Position numbers and translations under genes: made by a program | In this document: positions 19,016 to 33,450 of the stretch, piece after piece | Position numbering within the stretch: the first letter of the stretch is position 1 | How the letters are laid out: each line of letters begins with the position of its first letter | From: Candidatus Electrothrix communis | GTDB taxonomy: Bacteria > Desulfobacterota > Desulfobulbia > Desulfobulbales > Desulfobulbaceae | NCBI GenBank assembly: GCA_030644725.1 | Contig: CP130629.1 | Location: forward strand, 2,519,501 to 2,583,500 | DNA: 64,000 bases | Reading direction: 5' to 3' | The notes under the pieces: generated by a model | Seen by the model: the letters and a program-made list of their open reading frames with translations, nothing else | Told to the model about the DNA's origin: nothing | Database searches by the model: none

Positions 19016-19091
19016 TTGTTTACCTGTATGCTAACTCTATTCAAAGCGATTCACGCTCATCTGATCTTTGGCACGTTGTAACAAAGAGCGG

Positions 19092-19406
19092 CTACGGCAG
19101 CTTAATCTCCACATCAACACCGGCTGACAGCTGAAGCTTCATTAATGAATCAATTGTCTGCTGGGTCGGCTCAAGAATATCAAGCAACCGCCGGTGAGTT
19201 CGCATCTCAAACTGCTCACGTGACTTCTTGTCCACATGCGGTGATCGTAATACGGTATACTTATTGATACTTGTAGGCAACGGAATCGGACCGGCAACTG
19301 TTGCACCGGTTCTTCTGGCTGTCTCAACTATTTCACGAGTCGACTGATCAAGTAATTTATAATCATACGCTTTCAGCCTGATGCGAATTTTATCTGTGGG
19401 GATCAT
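19092..19406 (-). CDS. rpsJ: 30S ribosomal protein S10 / NusE
   Basis: A 104-residue head protein that also acts as antitermination factor NusE with NusB and NusG. It shows [15 protein letters not shown] and the loop [20 protein letters not shown]. It opens the S10 block straight after tuf, 9 nt apart. Confidence 0.98.
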   Translation of the reverse strand: MIPTDKIRIRLKAYDYKLLDQSTREIVETARRTGATVAGPIPLPTSINKYTVLRSPHVDKKSREQFEMRTHRRLLDILEPTQQTIDSLMKLQLSAGVDVEIKLP

Positions 19407-19415
19407 TTTTTCCTC

Positions 19416-20606
19416 TTACTCAATAATTTCGCTGATTACGCCAGCACCTACAGTACGACCACCTTCACGGATAGCGAAACGAAGACCATCCTGCATAGCG
19501 ATAGGTGTTATCAGCTCTCCCGTGATATGAATATTATCTCCGGGCATAACCATTTCCACACCGTCCTCAAGTGTACAGATCCCTGTCACATCAGTGGTAC
19601 GGAAATAAAACTGAGGCCGGTAGCCGTTAAAAAACGGTGTGTGTCGTCCCCCTTCTTCCTTTGTCAAAATATAGCACTCGGCCTTGAACTTCTTATGCGG
19701 AGTGATAGAGCCCGGCTTAGCCAACACCTGCCCACGGACGATCTCTTCACGCTTGGTTCCACGCAGCAAAGCGCCAACATTATCACCGGCCTGTCCTTCG
19801 TCAAGAATCTTGCGGAACATCTCAACACCGGTGATCGTGGTCTTCTGAGTTTCGCGAATACCGACGATCTCAATCTCATCACCTATATGAATGATACCGC
19901 TCTCAATACGGCCAGTAGCAACTGTACCACGACCGGAGATAGAGAAAACATCCTCAACCGGCATCAAGAAAGGCTTATCAACATCGCGCTCAGGTTCTGG
20001 AACCCAAGAATCAACAGCCTCAATCAGGTCCCAAATACATTTTGCTTTGACCTCATCTTCTGGATTCTCAAGAGCCTGCAGAGCAGAACCCTGAATAATC
20101 GGTGTATCGTCACCTGAGAATTCGTAATTATCCAGCAGTTCACGAAGCTCCATCTCGACCAGCTCTATCAGCTCTTCGTCATCAACCTGATCACACTTGT
20201 TCAGGAAAACAACCATAGCTGGAACACCGACCTGACGCGCCAGCAGGATATGCTCACGGGTCTGGGGCATAGGACCATCGGTAGCAGCCACAACAAGAAT
20301 CGCGCCGTCCATCTGGGCAGCACCGGTAATCATATTCTTGATATAGTCAGCATGACCCGGACAATCCACATGAGCGTAATGACGCCCTTCACTCTCATAC
20401 TCAACGTGAGCGGTGGCAATCGTAATTCCGCGCTCTTTCTCTTCAGGAGCCTTGTCAATGTCACTGAAATCTGTGAAATCAGCCTGACCCTTTGTTGACA
20501 AAACCCGTGTGATAGCCGCTGTCAGGGTAGTCTTCCCATGATCAACATGACCGATGGTTCCAACATTGACATGCGGCTTTGTCCGCTCAAATTTCTCTTT
20601 AGCCAT
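19416..20606 (-). CDS. tuf: Elongation factor Tu, str-operon copy
   Basis: A 396-residue GTPase that carries aminoacyl-tRNA to the ribosome. G1 is [10 protein letters not shown]3 D-C-P-G-H, G4 N-K-C-D, with the effector segment [10 protein letters not shown]. It follows fusA and precedes rpsJ, the classical place. The second copy at 35946-37136 encodes a protein differing at about seven conservative positions, so the pair is kept nearly identical. Confidence 0.98.
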   Translation of the reverse strand: MAKEKFERTKPHVNVGTIGHVDHGKTTLTAAITRVLSTKGQADFTDFSDIDKAPEEKERGITIATAHVEYESEGRHYAHVDCPGHADYIKNMITGAAQMDGAILVVAATDGPMPQTREHILLARQVGVPAMVVFLNKCDQVDDEELIELVEMELRELLDNYEFSGDDTPIIQGSALQALENPEDEVKAKCIWDLIEAVDSWVPEPERDVDKPFLMPVEDVFSISGRGTVATGRIESGIIHIGDEIEIVGIRETQKTTITGVEMFRKILDEGQAGDNVGALLRGTKREEIVRGQVLAKPGSITPHKKFKAECYILTKEEGGRHTPFFNGYRPQFYFRTTDVTGICTLEDGVEMVMPGDNIHITGELITPIAMQDGLRFAIREGGRTVGAGVISEIIE

Positions 20607-20629
20607 CTGCCTTACCTCTTGCTCTTAAA

Positions 20630-22708
<2,079 letters not shown>

Positions 22709-22766
22709 CGGTCACCCTACATGTTTTTTTCTTAGCTTATCTACCTAGCCAAAAGAGAAAAAGACG

Positions 22767-23240
22767 TTACCAGCGATAATGAGCAAAGGCTTTATTTGCC
22801 TCGGCCATTTTATGCGTATCATCACGCTTCTTCACTGACGACCCCCTATTATTATAGGCGTCAATCAACTCCGCTGCGAGCTTCTCAGACATAGAACGCC
22901 CAGAACGACTTTTGGCGAAACTAATAACCCAGCGAATAGCAAGTGCATTACGCCGATCGGGGCGAACCTCAACAGGAACCTGATAAGTTGCACCACCAAC
23001 TCGACGACTCTTCACTTCTACTCTCGGACGAACATTCTCCATAGCTGTCTCAAAAACAGCCAGAGGCTCCTCTTCGGAAAGCTTCTCCTCTACAACAGCC
23101 ATCGCGTCATAAAACATACGCCGAGCCAGTGATTTCTTCCCGTCCAGCATCAGACCGTTAGTAAACCTGGAAACCAAAACAGAGTTATACTTCGGATCGG
23201 CCTCAACAGCACGCTTATTCTGTAACTTCTTCCTCGGCAT
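22767..23240 (-). CDS. rpsG: 30S ribosomal protein S7
   Basis: A 157-residue primary binder of the 16S 3' domain, and in E. coli the str-operon repressor. It starts M-P-R-K-K, shows [10 protein letters not shown], the [17 protein letters not shown] block and an F-A-H-Y-R-W end. Confidence 0.98.
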   Translation of the reverse strand: MPRKKLQNKRAVEADPKYNSVLVSRFTNGLMLDGKKSLARRMFYDAMAVVEEKLSEEEPLAVFETAMENVRPRVEVKSRRVGGATYQVPVEVRPDRRNALAIRWVISFAKSRSGRSMSEKLAAELIDAYNNRGSSVKKRDDTHKMAEANKAFAHYRW

Positions 23241-23272
23241 ACCTTTACACTCCGATAAATCTTACAATATAG

Positions 23273-23644
23273 CTATTTAGGACGCTTTGCGCCATACTTA
23301 GACCGCCCCTGCTTCCTATCACTCACCCCTAAAGCATCCAAGGTACCACGAACAACATGATAACGAACACCGGGCAGATCCTTCACACGACCACCGCGAA
23401 CCAAGACAACGGAATGCTCCTGCAAATTATGACCTATGCCAGGTATATAAGAGGTAACTTCAATTCCGTTTGTCAACCTCACCCTTGCAACTTTACGCAA
23501 AGCAGAGTTTGGCTTCTTAGGGGTCGTTGTATATACACGAACACAGACACCACGTCTCTGCGGACAGTTCTGCAGGGCAGGCGTATCTGAACGCTTAACC
23601 TGCTTCTTTCTTCTTTTCCTAACGAGCTGATTAATAGTGGGCAT
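23273..23644 (-). CDS. rpsL: 30S ribosomal protein S12
   Basis: A 123-residue decoding-centre protein. The streptomycin-site loop reads [11 protein letters not shown] with the wild-type lysine, and [10 protein letters not shown] follows. It is the first gene of the str operon, with a good sigma70-like promoter 60-90 nt upstream. Confidence 0.98.
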   Translation of the reverse strand: MPTINQLVRKRRKKQVKRSDTPALQNCPQRRGVCVRVYTTTPKKPNSALRKVARVRLTNGIEVTSYIPGIGHNLQEHSVVLVRGGRVKDLPGVRYHVVRGTLDALGVSDRKQGRSKYGAKRPK

Positions 23645-23705
23645 CTTCCCTTACCTTTTCAATAAAATATACACTCTCTATCTGCGTAAAAAGCAACAGA
23701 CAGAT

Positions 23706-23734
23706 ACTCTATCACCTTCAAAGCCGGGAGTCAA
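23706..23734 (-). promoter_or_regulatory. Candidate sigma70 promoter of the str operon
   Basis: On the minus strand TTGACT (23729-23734), a 17-bp spacer and TAGAGT (23706-23711) lie between rpoC and rpsL. It would give a leader of about 55 nt. No rpoC terminator with a T-run is visible, so read-through from rpoBC is also likely. Confidence 0.6.
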
Positions 23735-23764
23735 GATAAAACAACCGGCATGCTAATTAATTTT

Positions 23765-26700
23765 TCATTTAATCTTGTATCTCGACAAGCCAGTTCCAGC
23801 TGAAATCAAGCGACCCATGATAACATTTTCCTTTAAACCGTCCAGAGTATCAACTCTTCCGGCCATTGCCGCATTGGTCAAGACCTTGGTTGTTTCCTGG
23901 AAGGAAGCCGCTGAAATAAATGAGTCTGTGGATAATGATGCCTTTGTTACCCCTAATAACTGGGGCTCAGCAGAGGCAGGCTGCATGCCCTCATCCATTA
24001 CCCGTTTATTCTCATCGTAAAACATCCATTTTTCCGTGAGCTGATCAAGCATAAACTTGGTGTCGCCGGGGTCGGTAATCTTGACCCTCTTCAACATCTG
24101 GCGAACAATAGTTTCAATATGCTTGTCATTGATTTTAACGCCTTGAAGACGATAAACTTCCTGGATCTCATCAACAAGGAATTGCGCCAGCTCTTCCTCA
24201 CCTTTGATCCGTAGGATGTCGTTAGGAAGAATGGATCCATCCATCAACGCATCACCGGCCTTTACATAATCGCCTTCATGAACCGTAACATGCTTTGCTT
24301 TCGGAACCAGATACTCTCTCTGCTCACCGGTTTCCGGGGTTACGACAACCCGTCGCTTCCCTTTGAGTTCTTTACCAAAGCCAACTCGACCGTCAATTTC
24401 CGTAACAATGGCCTGCTCCTTGGGTTTACGCACCTCAAAGAGCTCTGCGACTCGTGGCAGACCACCTGTAATATCCTTGGTCTTCGTGGTTTCACGCGGA
24501 ATCTTTGCCACCACGGTACCTGCTGTGACCTCTGCCCCCTCATCCACCGAGATAATTGAGCCAACCGGCAACGGATAACGGGCCTCGTGCTGAAGCTCAG
24601 GCAGCTTAATGGTACGACCACGGCCATCCTTCAAAGAAATTCGCGGGCTGGAGTGCTTAGCAGTTGTGGCGTGAATAATAACCCTGGAGACCTTTCCGGT
24701 CACCTGATCCACACGCTCCTGCATGGTATCACCCTCAATTATATCGCCGTACTTGATCCGACCCGGTGCCTCGGCAACAATAGGAATAGCAAAGGCATCC
24801 CAATCAGCAATCACAGTCCCAGGCTCAACCCGTGCGCCGTCAGCAACCCGTACTTCCGCACCGTAAGGAACAGAAAAACGCTCTCTGTTCACATCCTGGT
24901 CGTCAACAACGGTAATTTCCGCATTACGGTTCATAACCACCTCGAACCCAATAGAATTGGTTACCGAATGTAATCCCTTGTAGCGCACAATACCGGTGCG
25001 CTGGCTGCGAATTTCAGCCTGTTCAACGGATCGACTCGCCGTACCACCAATATGAAAGGTACGCATGGTCAGCTGAGTACCCGGCTCACCAATGGACTGA
25101 GCAGCGATAATGCCAACCGCTTCACCGATATTCACCATATGACCGCGTCCCAGGTCTCGACCATAGCACTTGGCACAAACACCACGCCGTGATTCACAGG
25201 TCAGTACCGAACGAATTCGTACCCTGTCAATAGCAGCAGCTTCAATGGCTTCAACCTTTTCCTCTGTGATTTCATCATCCATCTCAACGATGACTTCACC
25301 AGATTGGGGGTCAAGAATATCATCACTTGCCACTCGACCAAGAATCCGCTCACCAATGCGAACAATAACTTCGCCACCATCTAACAGAGGCTCGGCAACC
25401 GTGTAGCGCATTGTGCTACAATCCTTCTCGACAATCGTTGAATCCTGGGCAACGTCAACTAATCGTCTGGTCAGATAACCGGAGTTGGCTGTCTTCAGAG
25501 CTGTATCCGCAAGACCTTTCCGAGCACCATGGGTGGAAATAAAATACTCAAGAACGGACAGACCTTCACGGAAATTCGCCTTAATCGGCGTTTCAATAAT
25601 AGCACCGGAAGGTTTCGCCATCAAGCCGCGCATACCGGCCAGCTGCCTGATCTGATCCTTTGAACCACGAGCACCGGAGTCGGCCATGATATAGACTGAG
25701 TTGAAGCTCTTCAAGTCCAGTACATTCCCCTGGCCGTCTGGGACGTAATCCACAGACATCTCTTCCATCATTTCCTGGGTGATCTTATCAGTGGCTTTTG
25801 ACCAGATATCAACGATCTTATTATACTTCTCACCATCAGTGATCAGACCGTCCGAATACTGCTCATCAACTTCCGCCGCCTTACGCTCAGACTCTTCAAC
25901 AAATTCTTCCTTGTTGACCGGAATCTTCATGTCATTAATGCAGATAGAAATTCCCGCCTGGGTGGCCTGCTCATACCCCAGGTCTTTCAGACGATCTGCA
26001 AGAATAACTGTATCCTTTGTTCCTGCATGTCGGTAGGTGTAATCCACCAGAAAGCCCAGCTCTTTCTTAGAAAGCTCTTTATTGACCACAGCAAAAGGAA
26101 CAGTTTTCGGCAGAAGCTCACCAACGAGAATTCTTCCAATTGTTGTTGCAACCAATTCACCGTTCAGGCGCAGCTTAACCCGGGCCTGAAGATGGGCCGC
26201 ACCATGGTCATAGGCCATCCGAGCCTCAGCAGGACCGCTGAAAGTCATGCCTTCACCGGCAACGGCATAGCGCTCTCTGGTCATATAATACAAACCGAGG
26301 ACTATATCCTGGCTTGGTATAATGACCGGACTACCGCTAGCCGGAGACAGAATATTATTGGTGGACATCATCAGAACCCTGGCCTCAACCTGGGCTTCCA
26401 CCGACAAGGGGAGATGGACTGCCATCTGATCGCCGTCAAAGTCGGCGTTAAAAGCAGAGCAGACCAAGGGATGCAGCTGAATAGCCTTACCCTCTATGAG
26501 AACAACCTCAAAGGCCTGCATACCGAGCCTATGCAGAGTCGGTGCGCGGTTCAGAATAACAGGGTATTCGCGAACAATGTCATCAAGGACATCCCATACT
26601 TCTTTCGCGCCCTTTTCCACCATCTTACGGGCACTCTTGATGGTTGTCACATAGCCTAAGGTCTCAAGCTTATTATAAATAAAAGGCTTGAACAGCTCCT

Positions 26701-27820
26701 GAGCCATTTTCTTGGGCAGACCACATTGATGCAGACGCAGATGAGGACCAACCACGATAACAGAACGACCGGAGTAGTCAACACGCTTACCCAACAGGTT
26801 CTGGCGAAAACGCCCCTGCTTTCCTTTGAGCATGTCAGACAACGACTTGAGCGGACGTTTATTTGGTCCGGTAATGGTACGGCCTCGCCGTCCATTATCA
26901 AAAAGAACGTCAACCGCTTCCTGCAGCATCCGTTTTTCGTTCCGGATAATGATATCCGGGGCATCCAACTCCAACAAACGCTTCAGACGGTTATTGCGAT
27001 TAATGACCCGACGGTACAAATCGTTCAAATCAGAGGTTGCAAAACGACCGCCTTCCAACGGCACCAGGGGGCGCAGGTCCGGAGGCAAAACAGGGACAAC
27101 CTCCAGGATCATCCATTCAGGACGGTTACCGGAATCACGAAAGGCTTCAGTAACATTCAAGCGCTTACCAAGCTTCGTCCGTTTGGTAACAGAACCGGTT
27201 TCCTTCATCTCCCTGCGCAACTGTGTTGACAGTTCAACAAGATCCAGGTCCTTCAGCATATCGCGAATTGCTTCGGCACCAATCCCGACTTCAAAAGACC
27301 CTGGGAATTGCTCCATCGCCTCCTGATATTGCTCCTCATTCAGCAAGGTTCCTGGCGGGATGCTCTCCACCTCGGAGCGAACAACAGCATAGGACTCAAA
27401 GTACAGTATCCGTTCCATCTCCTTGAGCGTCATATCCAGTATTGACCCAATCTTCGTGGGCAATGACTTGAGAAACCAGATATGGGCAACAGGAGCGGCT
27501 AATTTAATATGGCCGAGGCGCTCTCGCCGAACCTTTGACTGAATAACCTCAACACCGCATTTTTCACAGACCACACCTCTGTGCTTCATGCGTTTATACT
27601 TCCCGCAATTACACTCGTAGTCCTTAACAGGCCCGAATATCTTTGCGCAGAATAATCCGTCCCGCTCCGGCTTGAAGGTACGGTAATTAATGGTCTCGGG
27701 TTTTTTTACTTCACCGTGGGACCACTCAAGTATCTTTGTCGGTGATGCAAGGGAAATTTTAACCTTGTCAAAAACAAGCGGCCCTTTCGGCTTGTTAAAA
27801 AAGCTGAACAGTTCTTCCAC
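23765..27820 (-). CDS. rpoC: RNA polymerase beta' subunit
   Basis: A 1351-residue catalytic subunit. The N-terminal zinc site is C-N-C-G-K-Y and V-C-E-K-C (residues about 69-88), the catalytic Mg site [12 protein letters not shown] (near 460), and a second Cys cluster [12 protein letters not shown] lies near 880. The start is GTG 27820 with GGGGAGGATAATC ahead of it. It follows rpoB by about 106 nt. Confidence 0.98.
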   Translation of the reverse strand: MEELFSFFNKPKGPLVFDKVKISLASPTKILEWSHGEVKKPETINYRTFKPERDGLFCAKIFGPVKDYECNCGKYKRMKHRGVVCEKCGVEVIQSKVRRERLGHIKLAAPVAHIWFLKSLPTKIGSILDMTLKEMERILYFESYAVVRSEVESIPPGTLLNEEQYQEAMEQFPGSFEVGIGAEAIRDMLKDLDLVELSTQLRREMKETGSVTKRTKLGKRLNVTEAFRDSGNRPEWMILEVVPVLPPDLRPLVPLEGGRFATSDLNDLYRRVINRNNRLKRLLELDAPDIIIRNEKRMLQEAVDVLFDNGRRGRTITGPNKRPLKSLSDMLKGKQGRFRQNLLGKRVDYSGRSVIVVGPHLRLHQCGLPKKMAQELFKPFIYNKLETLGYVTTIKSARKMVEKGAKEVWDVLDDIVREYPVILNRAPTLHRLGMQAFEVVLIEGKAIQLHPLVCSAFNADFDGDQMAVHLPLSVEAQVEARVLMMSTNNILSPASGSPVIIPSQDIVLGLYYMTRERYAVAGEGMTFSGPAEARMAYDHGAAHLQARVKLRLNGELVATTIGRILVGELLPKTVPFAVVNKELSKKELGFLVDYTYRHAGTKDTVILADRLKDLGYEQATQAGISICINDMKIPVNKEEFVEESERKAAEVDEQYSDGLITDGEKYNKIVDIWSKATDKITQEMMEEMSVDYVPDGQGNVLDLKSFNSVYIMADSGARGSKDQIRQLAGMRGLMAKPSGAIIETPIKANFREGLSVLEYFISTHGARKGLADTALKTANSGYLTRRLVDVAQDSTIVEKDCSTMRYTVAEPLLDGGEVIVRIGERILGRVASDDILDPQSGEVIVEMDDEITEEKVEAIEAAAIDRVRIRSVLTCESRRGVCAKCYGRDLGRGHMVNIGEAVGIIAAQSIGEPGTQLTMRTFHIGGTASRSVEQAEIRSQRTGIVRYKGLHSVTNSIGFEVVMNRNAEITVVDDQDVNRERFSVPYGAEVRVADGARVEPGTVIADWDAFAIPIVAEAPGRIKYGDIIEGDTMQERVDQVTGKVSRVIIHATTAKHSSPRISLKDGRGRTIKLPELQHEARYPLPVGSIISVDEGAEVTAGTVVAKIPRETTKTKDITGGLPRVAELFEVRKPKEQAIVTEIDGRVGFGKELKGKRRVVVTPETGEQREYLVPKAKHVTVHEGDYVKAGDALMDGSILPNDILRIKGEEELAQFLVDEIQEVYRLQGVKINDKHIETIVRQMLKRVKITDPGDTKFMLDQLTEKWMFYDENKRVMDEGMQPASAEPQLLGVTKASLSTDSFISAASFQETTKVLTNAAMAGRVDTLDGLKENVIMGRLISAGTGLSRYKIK

Positions 27821-27926
27821 GAAGATTATCCTCCCCTGTTAATGCCGCAGCAGTATGCCTGCCGCTTTCAAAATCATAATCTATAAATGCTCGGTTGCTA
27901 CGTTGCTATGTCTGTGCGTTCTGTTA

Positions 27927-30900
27927 TTACTTCGTATCTTTCGTTGATAACAGTTCAACATTCAGACAAAGCCCTTTCAATTCCTTGACCAGAACGTGAA
28001 AGGACTCAGGCAACCCGGCATCAAGGAAATTATTGCCCTTGACAATCTTTTCATACATTGAGGTTCTTCCTTCAACATCATCAGATTTGACGGTAAGAAA
28101 TTCCTTCAAGGTATAAGCGGCGCCGTAGGACTCCATAGCCCAGACCTCCATCTCTCCCAGTCGCTGGCCACCGAATTGGGCCTTTCCGCCCAAGGGCTGC
28201 TGCGTGACCAGAGAGTACGGTCCTGTGGAGCGAGCATGAATCTTATTATCTACCAGATGGTGCAGTTTGAGCATGTACATCACACCGACTGTCACCTTAT
28301 TATCAAACTTATCTCCGGTAAGCCCATCGTACAGGGTGGATTGTCCAACCTCATCCACTCCAGCTTCTATGAGCATATTACGAATTTCTGCCTCTGTGGC
28401 ACCATCAAAGACCGGTGTGGCCATATGAATGCCGTGGCCGTACTTTCGTATCTTATCAATGAGCTCATCATCTGAGAGGCCACTGGTTATTGCGGTATAT
28501 TCCTCCTCGGAATAAATTGTCTGGAGGCGATCCTTGACCTGCTCAACCTCATGAGCCAGAGCCAGCTTCTGGACCTGCTCGCCCAGGCGTTTGGCGGCAA
28601 AACCCAGATGACACTCAAGCACCTGCCCGACGTTCATACGCGAAGGAACACCCAAAGGATTCAGGACCACATCAACGGTGGTTCCATCGGCGAAGAAAGG
28701 CATATCTTCTTCCGGCAGCAACCTGGAAACAACACCCTTATTTCCATGTCGTCCAGCCATTTTATCGCCCACCGCCAACTTACGCTTGGTGGCGACATAG
28801 ATTTTCACCATCTTGACCACGCCCGGAGGCAGATCATCACCTTTTTCCATCCTGGCGACAATACCTTCATAGCGCTCGCGAACGGCCTGGGCCTGACGGG
28901 AGTAGTTATTGAAAATATTCTCCAGATCGTCCTCGTATTTGGACCTTTCTGAAAAATCAAGGCTGCGCAGCTGATCAAAGTCCACTGCATCCAGGCTTTC
29001 TTCCGTCAGTTTCTTGCCAAGAGGAAGAATCACCTGACCTTCTGCATTAAGGATGTCCTTTTTAGCTGTCCGGTTCACTATCAGGTTGCATAATTTTCTG
29101 CGAACCCCATTTTTCAAGCTGCGAAGCTCAGCCTCAATATCCCGATTCAGACGGCTGACTTCCTGCTCCTCAATCATCTGGCTGCGCTCGTCTTTGTCCA
29201 CGCCTTTACGGGAAAAAACTTTCGCGTCAATAACTACACCCTCTACGCCGGGAGGTACCCTCAGAGAAGTATCCTTTACATCGCCCGCTTTTTCCCCGAA
29301 AATAGCTCGCAGAAGTTTTTCCTCAGGTGAGAGCATAGTCTCCCCTTTCGGGGTTACCTTACCGACCAGCATATCGCCAGCATGAATCTCCGCACCGATC
29401 TGGATAATTCCCGAGTCGTCAAGATTGCGCAGAGCCTCATCGCCTATATTAGGAATATCACGAGTTATCTCTTCCTTGCCCAATTTTGTATCGCGAGCCA
29501 CCACATCAAATATTTCGATGTGAACCGAGGTGAACGTATCCTCTTTGAGAAGACGCTCATTAATCAGAATGGAATCCTCAAAGTTGTATCCGCGCCAAGG
29601 CATAAAAGCAATGGTCACATTTTTCCCCAGAGCAAGCTCACCCATCTCGGTGGAGGGGCCGTCTGCCAGCACATCCCCTTTTTTCACCCGCACACCGGGC
29701 AGAACCAGCGGCTTCTGATTAAAACAGGTATTCTGATTTGTCTTTTTATACTTTGAAAGGCGATAAACACCGATTCCGGTCTTGAAATTATCCGTACCCG
29801 GCTCATCGTAGCGAATCACAACCCGGTTAGCGTCAACCTCTTCCACAACACCGTCACCGCCAGCCAACAGACAGGCTCCTGAATCCTGGGCCAAGTTCTT
29901 CTCAACCCCTGTTCCAACAAGGGGAGAAGCCGGTTTAAGGAGCGGTACGGCCTGACGCTGCATGTTGGATCCCATCAAGGCCCGGTTAGCATCATCATTT
30001 TCCAGGAAAGGAATCAAGGAGGCCGCAACGGAAACCAGCTGATTCGGCGCAATATCCATCGCCGTTACTTCATCAGAAGGAACAGTAACAACCTCGCCGT
30101 CCATACGGGCAATCAATGTATCATTGACAATGGTTCCATCTTCACCCACATGGATGTTAGCCGGAGCAACCACATTGCCCTGCTCCTGAAGAGCGGTATA
30201 ATCTTTAATCTCGTCTGTGACCTTACGATCCTTAACCACACGGTAGGGGGACTCTATAAAGCCGTACATGTTAACCTTTGCATAGGTTGCCAACGACACA
30301 ATAAGTCCGATATTTGGTCCCTCCGGTGTTTCAACCGGACAAATACGACCGTAATGGGTAGGATGAACATCACGTACCTCAAAGCCAGCTCGCTCTCTGG
30401 TCAAACCGCCCGGTCCTAATGCCGACAGGCGCCGCTTATGGGTCACCTCGGAAAGAGGGTTGGTCTGATCCATAAACTGAGAAAGCTGTGAGGTGGCAAA
30501 GAACTCTTTGACCGCCGAGGTCACAGGCTTCGGGTTCACCAGATCATGGGGCATCAGGGTTTCAACTTCCTGAAGATTCATCCGCTCCTTGATCGCCCGT
30601 TCCATACGAACCAAGCCCATCCGATACTGGTTTTCGCAAAGCTCACCGACTGTGCGTACTCGACGATTACCGAGATGATCAATATCATCACCCTCGCGCA
30701 GCTCATCCTTCAGACGAACCAGATGCTTCACACCGAGAACGATATCTTCCTTGGTCAGGGTGCGATGCTCTATCGGCGTATCAAGACCAAGCTTAGAGTT
30801 AATCTTGTAACGTCCTACAACGGAAAGATCATAGGTGGCTGGATCATAAAAGAGTTTATTAAAAAACTCCTGAGCGATTTCAACAGTCGGAGGGCTGGAA

Positions 30901-32018
30901 GGTCTGAGGCGTCGATAGATCTCGATCAGAGCCTGATCGCCGTCCTTCACTTTATCAACAGACAAAGTCTTTCTGAAGGCCTCAGAAATATTCACATTGT
31001 CTATATAAAGGACTTCAAAGCTGGCTATATTATTCGTCCGTATGGTTTCAATCAGTTCCTCGGTCAACCGGTCATTGCATTTCGCCAGAACTTCTCCGGT
31101 TTCTGGATGGAGCAGATCAATAACCAGCACCCGGTCAAGAAGATCTTCAGCAGAGAACTCTATGGACTCTATACCGGCCTTTACAATTCTTTTCGCCAAG
31201 GCCTTGGAGAGTTTTCTCCCTTTTTTCCCGAGCACTTCTCCGTCTGCGGGATTCACCAGATCTGAGGTCAGGCGCTGGCCAATAAAGGTTTCTGGCTGGA
31301 AAAGAATTCTGAAACCGCTTTCCGTCACGTGAACAGTATCTACGGGATAAAATTCGCGCAGCAACTCCTCATCGGTGTAACCGAGGGCTCTGAGCAAGGT
31401 CGTTACGGGAAGCTTACGCCTTCTATCAATGCGAACATGGAGAACATCTTTTATGTCAAACTCAAAATCAAGCCAGGAACCGCGTACCGGAATAATCCGT
31501 GCGGAATACAGGCGTTTATTCGAGGCATGGGACTTACCGTTATCATGGGTGTAAAAAAGTCCCGGAGAGCGCTGCAGCTGATTGACAATAACTCGCTCTG
31601 TTCCGTTTATTATAAATACTCCGTCATCAGTCATCAGCGGGAGCGAGCCAAGAAAGACTTCCTGCTCCTTAATGTCGCGGACGCTCTGAACGCCGGTCTC
31701 CTCATCAATCTCAAAGGTGATCAGACGAACTGTAATTTTGACAGGGACCTCATAGGTCATCCCTCGTTCGATACACTCGGAAACAGTATATTTATGTTCC
31801 CCGAAGGAATAATTCACAAACTCCAGGGTACAGAGTCCGTTAAAATCGCTTATCGGGAAAATGTTGCTAAAAATCGCCTGCAGACCTACATCTTCTCGCT
31901 GAGACGGATCGACATTCATCTGCAGAAAACGGTCATAGGAGTGCCGCTGCATAGCAATAAGATGCGGTGGTTCTACAAGCTTGCGTGTTTTGGCAAATCC
32001 CTTGCGTACTCTTTTCAT
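27927..32018 (-). CDS. rpoB: RNA polymerase beta subunit
   Basis: The beta subunit, 1363 residues with the chosen start ATG 32018 ([12 protein letters not shown]), preceded by GAGGGGATC. The frame extends 15 codons further to a TTG at 32063, without a better ribosome site. The rifampicin region shows [22 protein letters not shown] with wild-type residues. It ends near V-E-L-L-S-T-K. A structured intergenic hairpin separates it from rplL. Confidence 0.98.
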   Translation of the reverse strand: MKRVRKGFAKTRKLVEPPHLIAMQRHSYDRFLQMNVDPSQREDVGLQAIFSNIFPISDFNGLCTLEFVNYSFGEHKYTVSECIERGMTYEVPVKITVRLITFEIDEETGVQSVRDIKEQEVFLGSLPLMTDDGVFIINGTERVIVNQLQRSPGLFYTHDNGKSHASNKRLYSARIIPVRGSWLDFEFDIKDVLHVRIDRRRKLPVTTLLRALGYTDEELLREFYPVDTVHVTESGFRILFQPETFIGQRLTSDLVNPADGEVLGKKGRKLSKALAKRIVKAGIESIEFSAEDLLDRVLVIDLLHPETGEVLAKCNDRLTEELIETIRTNNIASFEVLYIDNVNISEAFRKTLSVDKVKDGDQALIEIYRRLRPSSPPTVEIAQEFFNKLFYDPATYDLSVVGRYKINSKLGLDTPIEHRTLTKEDIVLGVKHLVRLKDELREGDDIDHLGNRRVRTVGELCENQYRMGLVRMERAIKERMNLQEVETLMPHDLVNPKPVTSAVKEFFATSQLSQFMDQTNPLSEVTHKRRLSALGPGGLTRERAGFEVRDVHPTHYGRICPVETPEGPNIGLIVSLATYAKVNMYGFIESPYRVVKDRKVTDEIKDYTALQEQGNVVAPANIHVGEDGTIVNDTLIARMDGEVVTVPSDEVTAMDIAPNQLVSVAASLIPFLENDDANRALMGSNMQRQAVPLLKPASPLVGTGVEKNLAQDSGACLLAGGDGVVEEVDANRVVIRYDEPGTDNFKTGIGVYRLSKYKKTNQNTCFNQKPLVLPGVRVKKGDVLADGPSTEMGELALGKNVTIAFMPWRGYNFEDSILINERLLKEDTFTSVHIEIFDVVARDTKLGKEEITRDIPNIGDEALRNLDDSGIIQIGAEIHAGDMLVGKVTPKGETMLSPEEKLLRAIFGEKAGDVKDTSLRVPPGVEGVVIDAKVFSRKGVDKDERSQMIEEQEVSRLNRDIEAELRSLKNGVRRKLCNLIVNRTAKKDILNAEGQVILPLGKKLTEESLDAVDFDQLRSLDFSERSKYEDDLENIFNNYSRQAQAVRERYEGIVARMEKGDDLPPGVVKMVKIYVATKRKLAVGDKMAGRHGNKGVVSRLLPEEDMPFFADGTTVDVVLNPLGVPSRMNVGQVLECHLGFAAKRLGEQVQKLALAHEVEQVKDRLQTIYSEEEYTAITSGLSDDELIDKIRKYGHGIHMATPVFDGATEAEIRNMLIEAGVDEVGQSTLYDGLTGDKFDNKVTVGVMYMLKLHHLVDNKIHARSTGPYSLVTQQPLGGKAQFGGQRLGEMEVWAMESYGAAYTLKEFLTVKSDDVEGRTSMYEKIVKGNNFLDAGLPESFHVLVKELKGLCLNVELLSTKDTK

Positions 32019-32134
32019 GATCCCCTCTTGTATACTATCTGCAAAATTCAGCTTTAACAACAAGTTGAATCATATCCATGAGTCTCCACACCATCCTTGG
32101 ATACAATGTAACTCGTTGGCCGGTCCACAAACGC

Positions 32135-32171
32135 AGTAACGCCACGAGGGAGACTCCCCCATAGCGTTACT
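32135..32171 (-). promoter_or_regulatory. Structured hairpin between rplL and rpoB
   Basis: An 8-bp perfect stem (32135-32142 with 32164-32171) encloses a second one, GGGAG with CTCCC (32148-32158). There is no T-run. In E. coli the same gap holds an attenuator and an RNase III processing site; here a comparable role is inferred from position and structure. Confidence 0.5.
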
Positions 32172-32226
32172 AAATAACATCCTGACTGACAAGTACTCTC
32201 AGCCACAAACAGCTGAAGCTGCCCGG

Positions 32227-32604
32227 TTACTTGATTTCTACAGTACCACCTACAGCTTCAATCTTTCCTTTGATCTCTTCGGCTTCTTCCTTGGTAACTC
32301 CTTCTTTGATCGGAGCAGGCACACTTTCTACCAGGGCTTTTGCCTCTTTGAGACCGAGTGCGGTAATTCCGCGCACTTCTTTAATGACTTTGATCTTCTG
32401 ATCACCGGTCACTGTCAGAACAGCGTCAAACTCTGTCTGCTCGGCAGCAGCAGCTCCGCCAGCATCACCAGCCATTGCAGCCATGGCAACCGGGGCGGCT
32501 GCGGAAACACCAAACTTATCTTCCAGAGCTGTAACCAGTTCGGCAACCTCAAGAAGGGTCATTTTCTCTACAATTTCTACTACCTGCTCAATAGCTTCAG
32601 ACAT
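32227..32604 (-). CDS. rplL: 50S ribosomal protein L7/L12
   Basis: A 125-residue acidic stalk protein, present as multiple dimers, that recruits translation GTPases. The N-terminal dimer domain is followed by an Ala/Gly hinge (residues about 38-55), and the C-terminal domain has [20 protein letters not shown]. It lies 30 nt after rplJ. Confidence 0.98.
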   Translation of the reverse strand: MSEAIEQVVEIVEKMTLLEVAELVTALEDKFGVSAAAPVAMAAMAGDAGGAAAAEQTEFDAVLTVTGDQKIKVIKEVRGITALGLKEAKALVESVPAPIKEGVTKEEAEEIKGKIEAVGGTVEIK

Positions 32605-32634
32605 CTTTCATTCCTCCGGATATAAAAAAATAGC

Positions 32635-33153
32635 TTAATTTTCTTTCTGATCTTTTATCGCCTGCAGCGCATAGACCAAACTACTGGGCGCAGCATTCAA
32701 TGTACGGACAAGTTTTGTCGGTACTGCGGCAAGCACACCACACAACTGACCAAGCAGTTGCTCTTTGCTCGGCAGTTTTGACAGGGCAACCACGTCATCA
32801 GCACTCAACATCTTTCCTTCAAAAATTGCTGAGCGTACAACCAGCGCCTCATTTTCCTTTGTAAAATCAGCTAAGGCTTTAGCCGATCCCACAGGCTCGT
32901 CAAAACTTACCGCTACTGCTGTCGTACCAGTAAAGTCCTGCGTTAACCCCTCAAACTCTGTACCCTGTACAGCCAGTTTAAGAAGGGTATTCTTGGCAAC
33001 CTGAATCTGTCCGCCCTGCTCACGCAGAGAAACACGAAGTTGCTCAAATTCAGTTACTTTTAATCCGCGGTAATCAGCTACTACTGCGAACTTGGCATTG
33101 GCAAAGGTATCTTTGAGCTCATCTACCTTTTTCGCCTTACTTTCGCGATTCAA
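32635..33153 (-). CDS. rplJ: 50S ribosomal protein L10
   Basis: A 172-residue stalk base whose C-terminal helix binds L7/L12 dimers. It shows V-V-A-D-Y-R-G-L-K-V-T-E-F-E-Q-L-R and Q-V-A-K-N-T-L-L-K-L-A. The start is TTG at 33153 with a perfect AGGAGG five or so bases ahead. An L10-type leader lies upstream, so autogenous control by L10(L12) is expected. Confidence 0.97.
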   Translation of the reverse strand: MNRESKAKKVDELKDTFANAKFAVVADYRGLKVTEFEQLRVSLREQGGQIQVAKNTLLKLAVQGTEFEGLTQDFTGTTAVAVSFDEPVGSAKALADFTKENEALVVRSAIFEGKMLSADDVVALSKLPSKEQLLGQLCGVLAAVPTKLVRTLNAAPSSLVYALQAIKDQKEN

Positions 33154-33254
33154 CTGTTACACCTCCTAGAAATTAGGCACGGGATTGTCGCAGAACAACA
33201 GAAATGAAATGTGTTATTAATTCTTTCCAAACGCAGAAAACATGCACTATACGT

Positions 33255-33345
33255 TTGAAAAGAATGCACTGGTCTCGGCTGGCAACCTAATGATTATTAA
33301 ACAGAACTGTACCTGCTATCTTTGACCGTCCCAAGCTATAAAAAA
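33255..33345 (-). ncRNA. L10 leader-like RNA element
   Basis: In the gap of about 300 nt between rplA and rplJ the minus strand reads AAGATAGCAGGTAC, then TTAATAATCATTAGG, then GCCAGCCGAGACC. This resembles the kink-turn and conserved CAGGT...GCCGAG parts of the L10 leader, which L10(L12)4 binds to repress rplJL. The rest of the gap (33154-33254 and 33346-33450) shows no gene. Confidence 0.65.
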
Positions 33346-33450
33346 CAACGTTACTCTCTACTCTTGTAACGAAATAACTTCTTCTTATCGAAATATACAA
33401 AAATTCACTCCATCTCCCAATTTTAGAACAAGAGACGAGTGAAGAATGAA

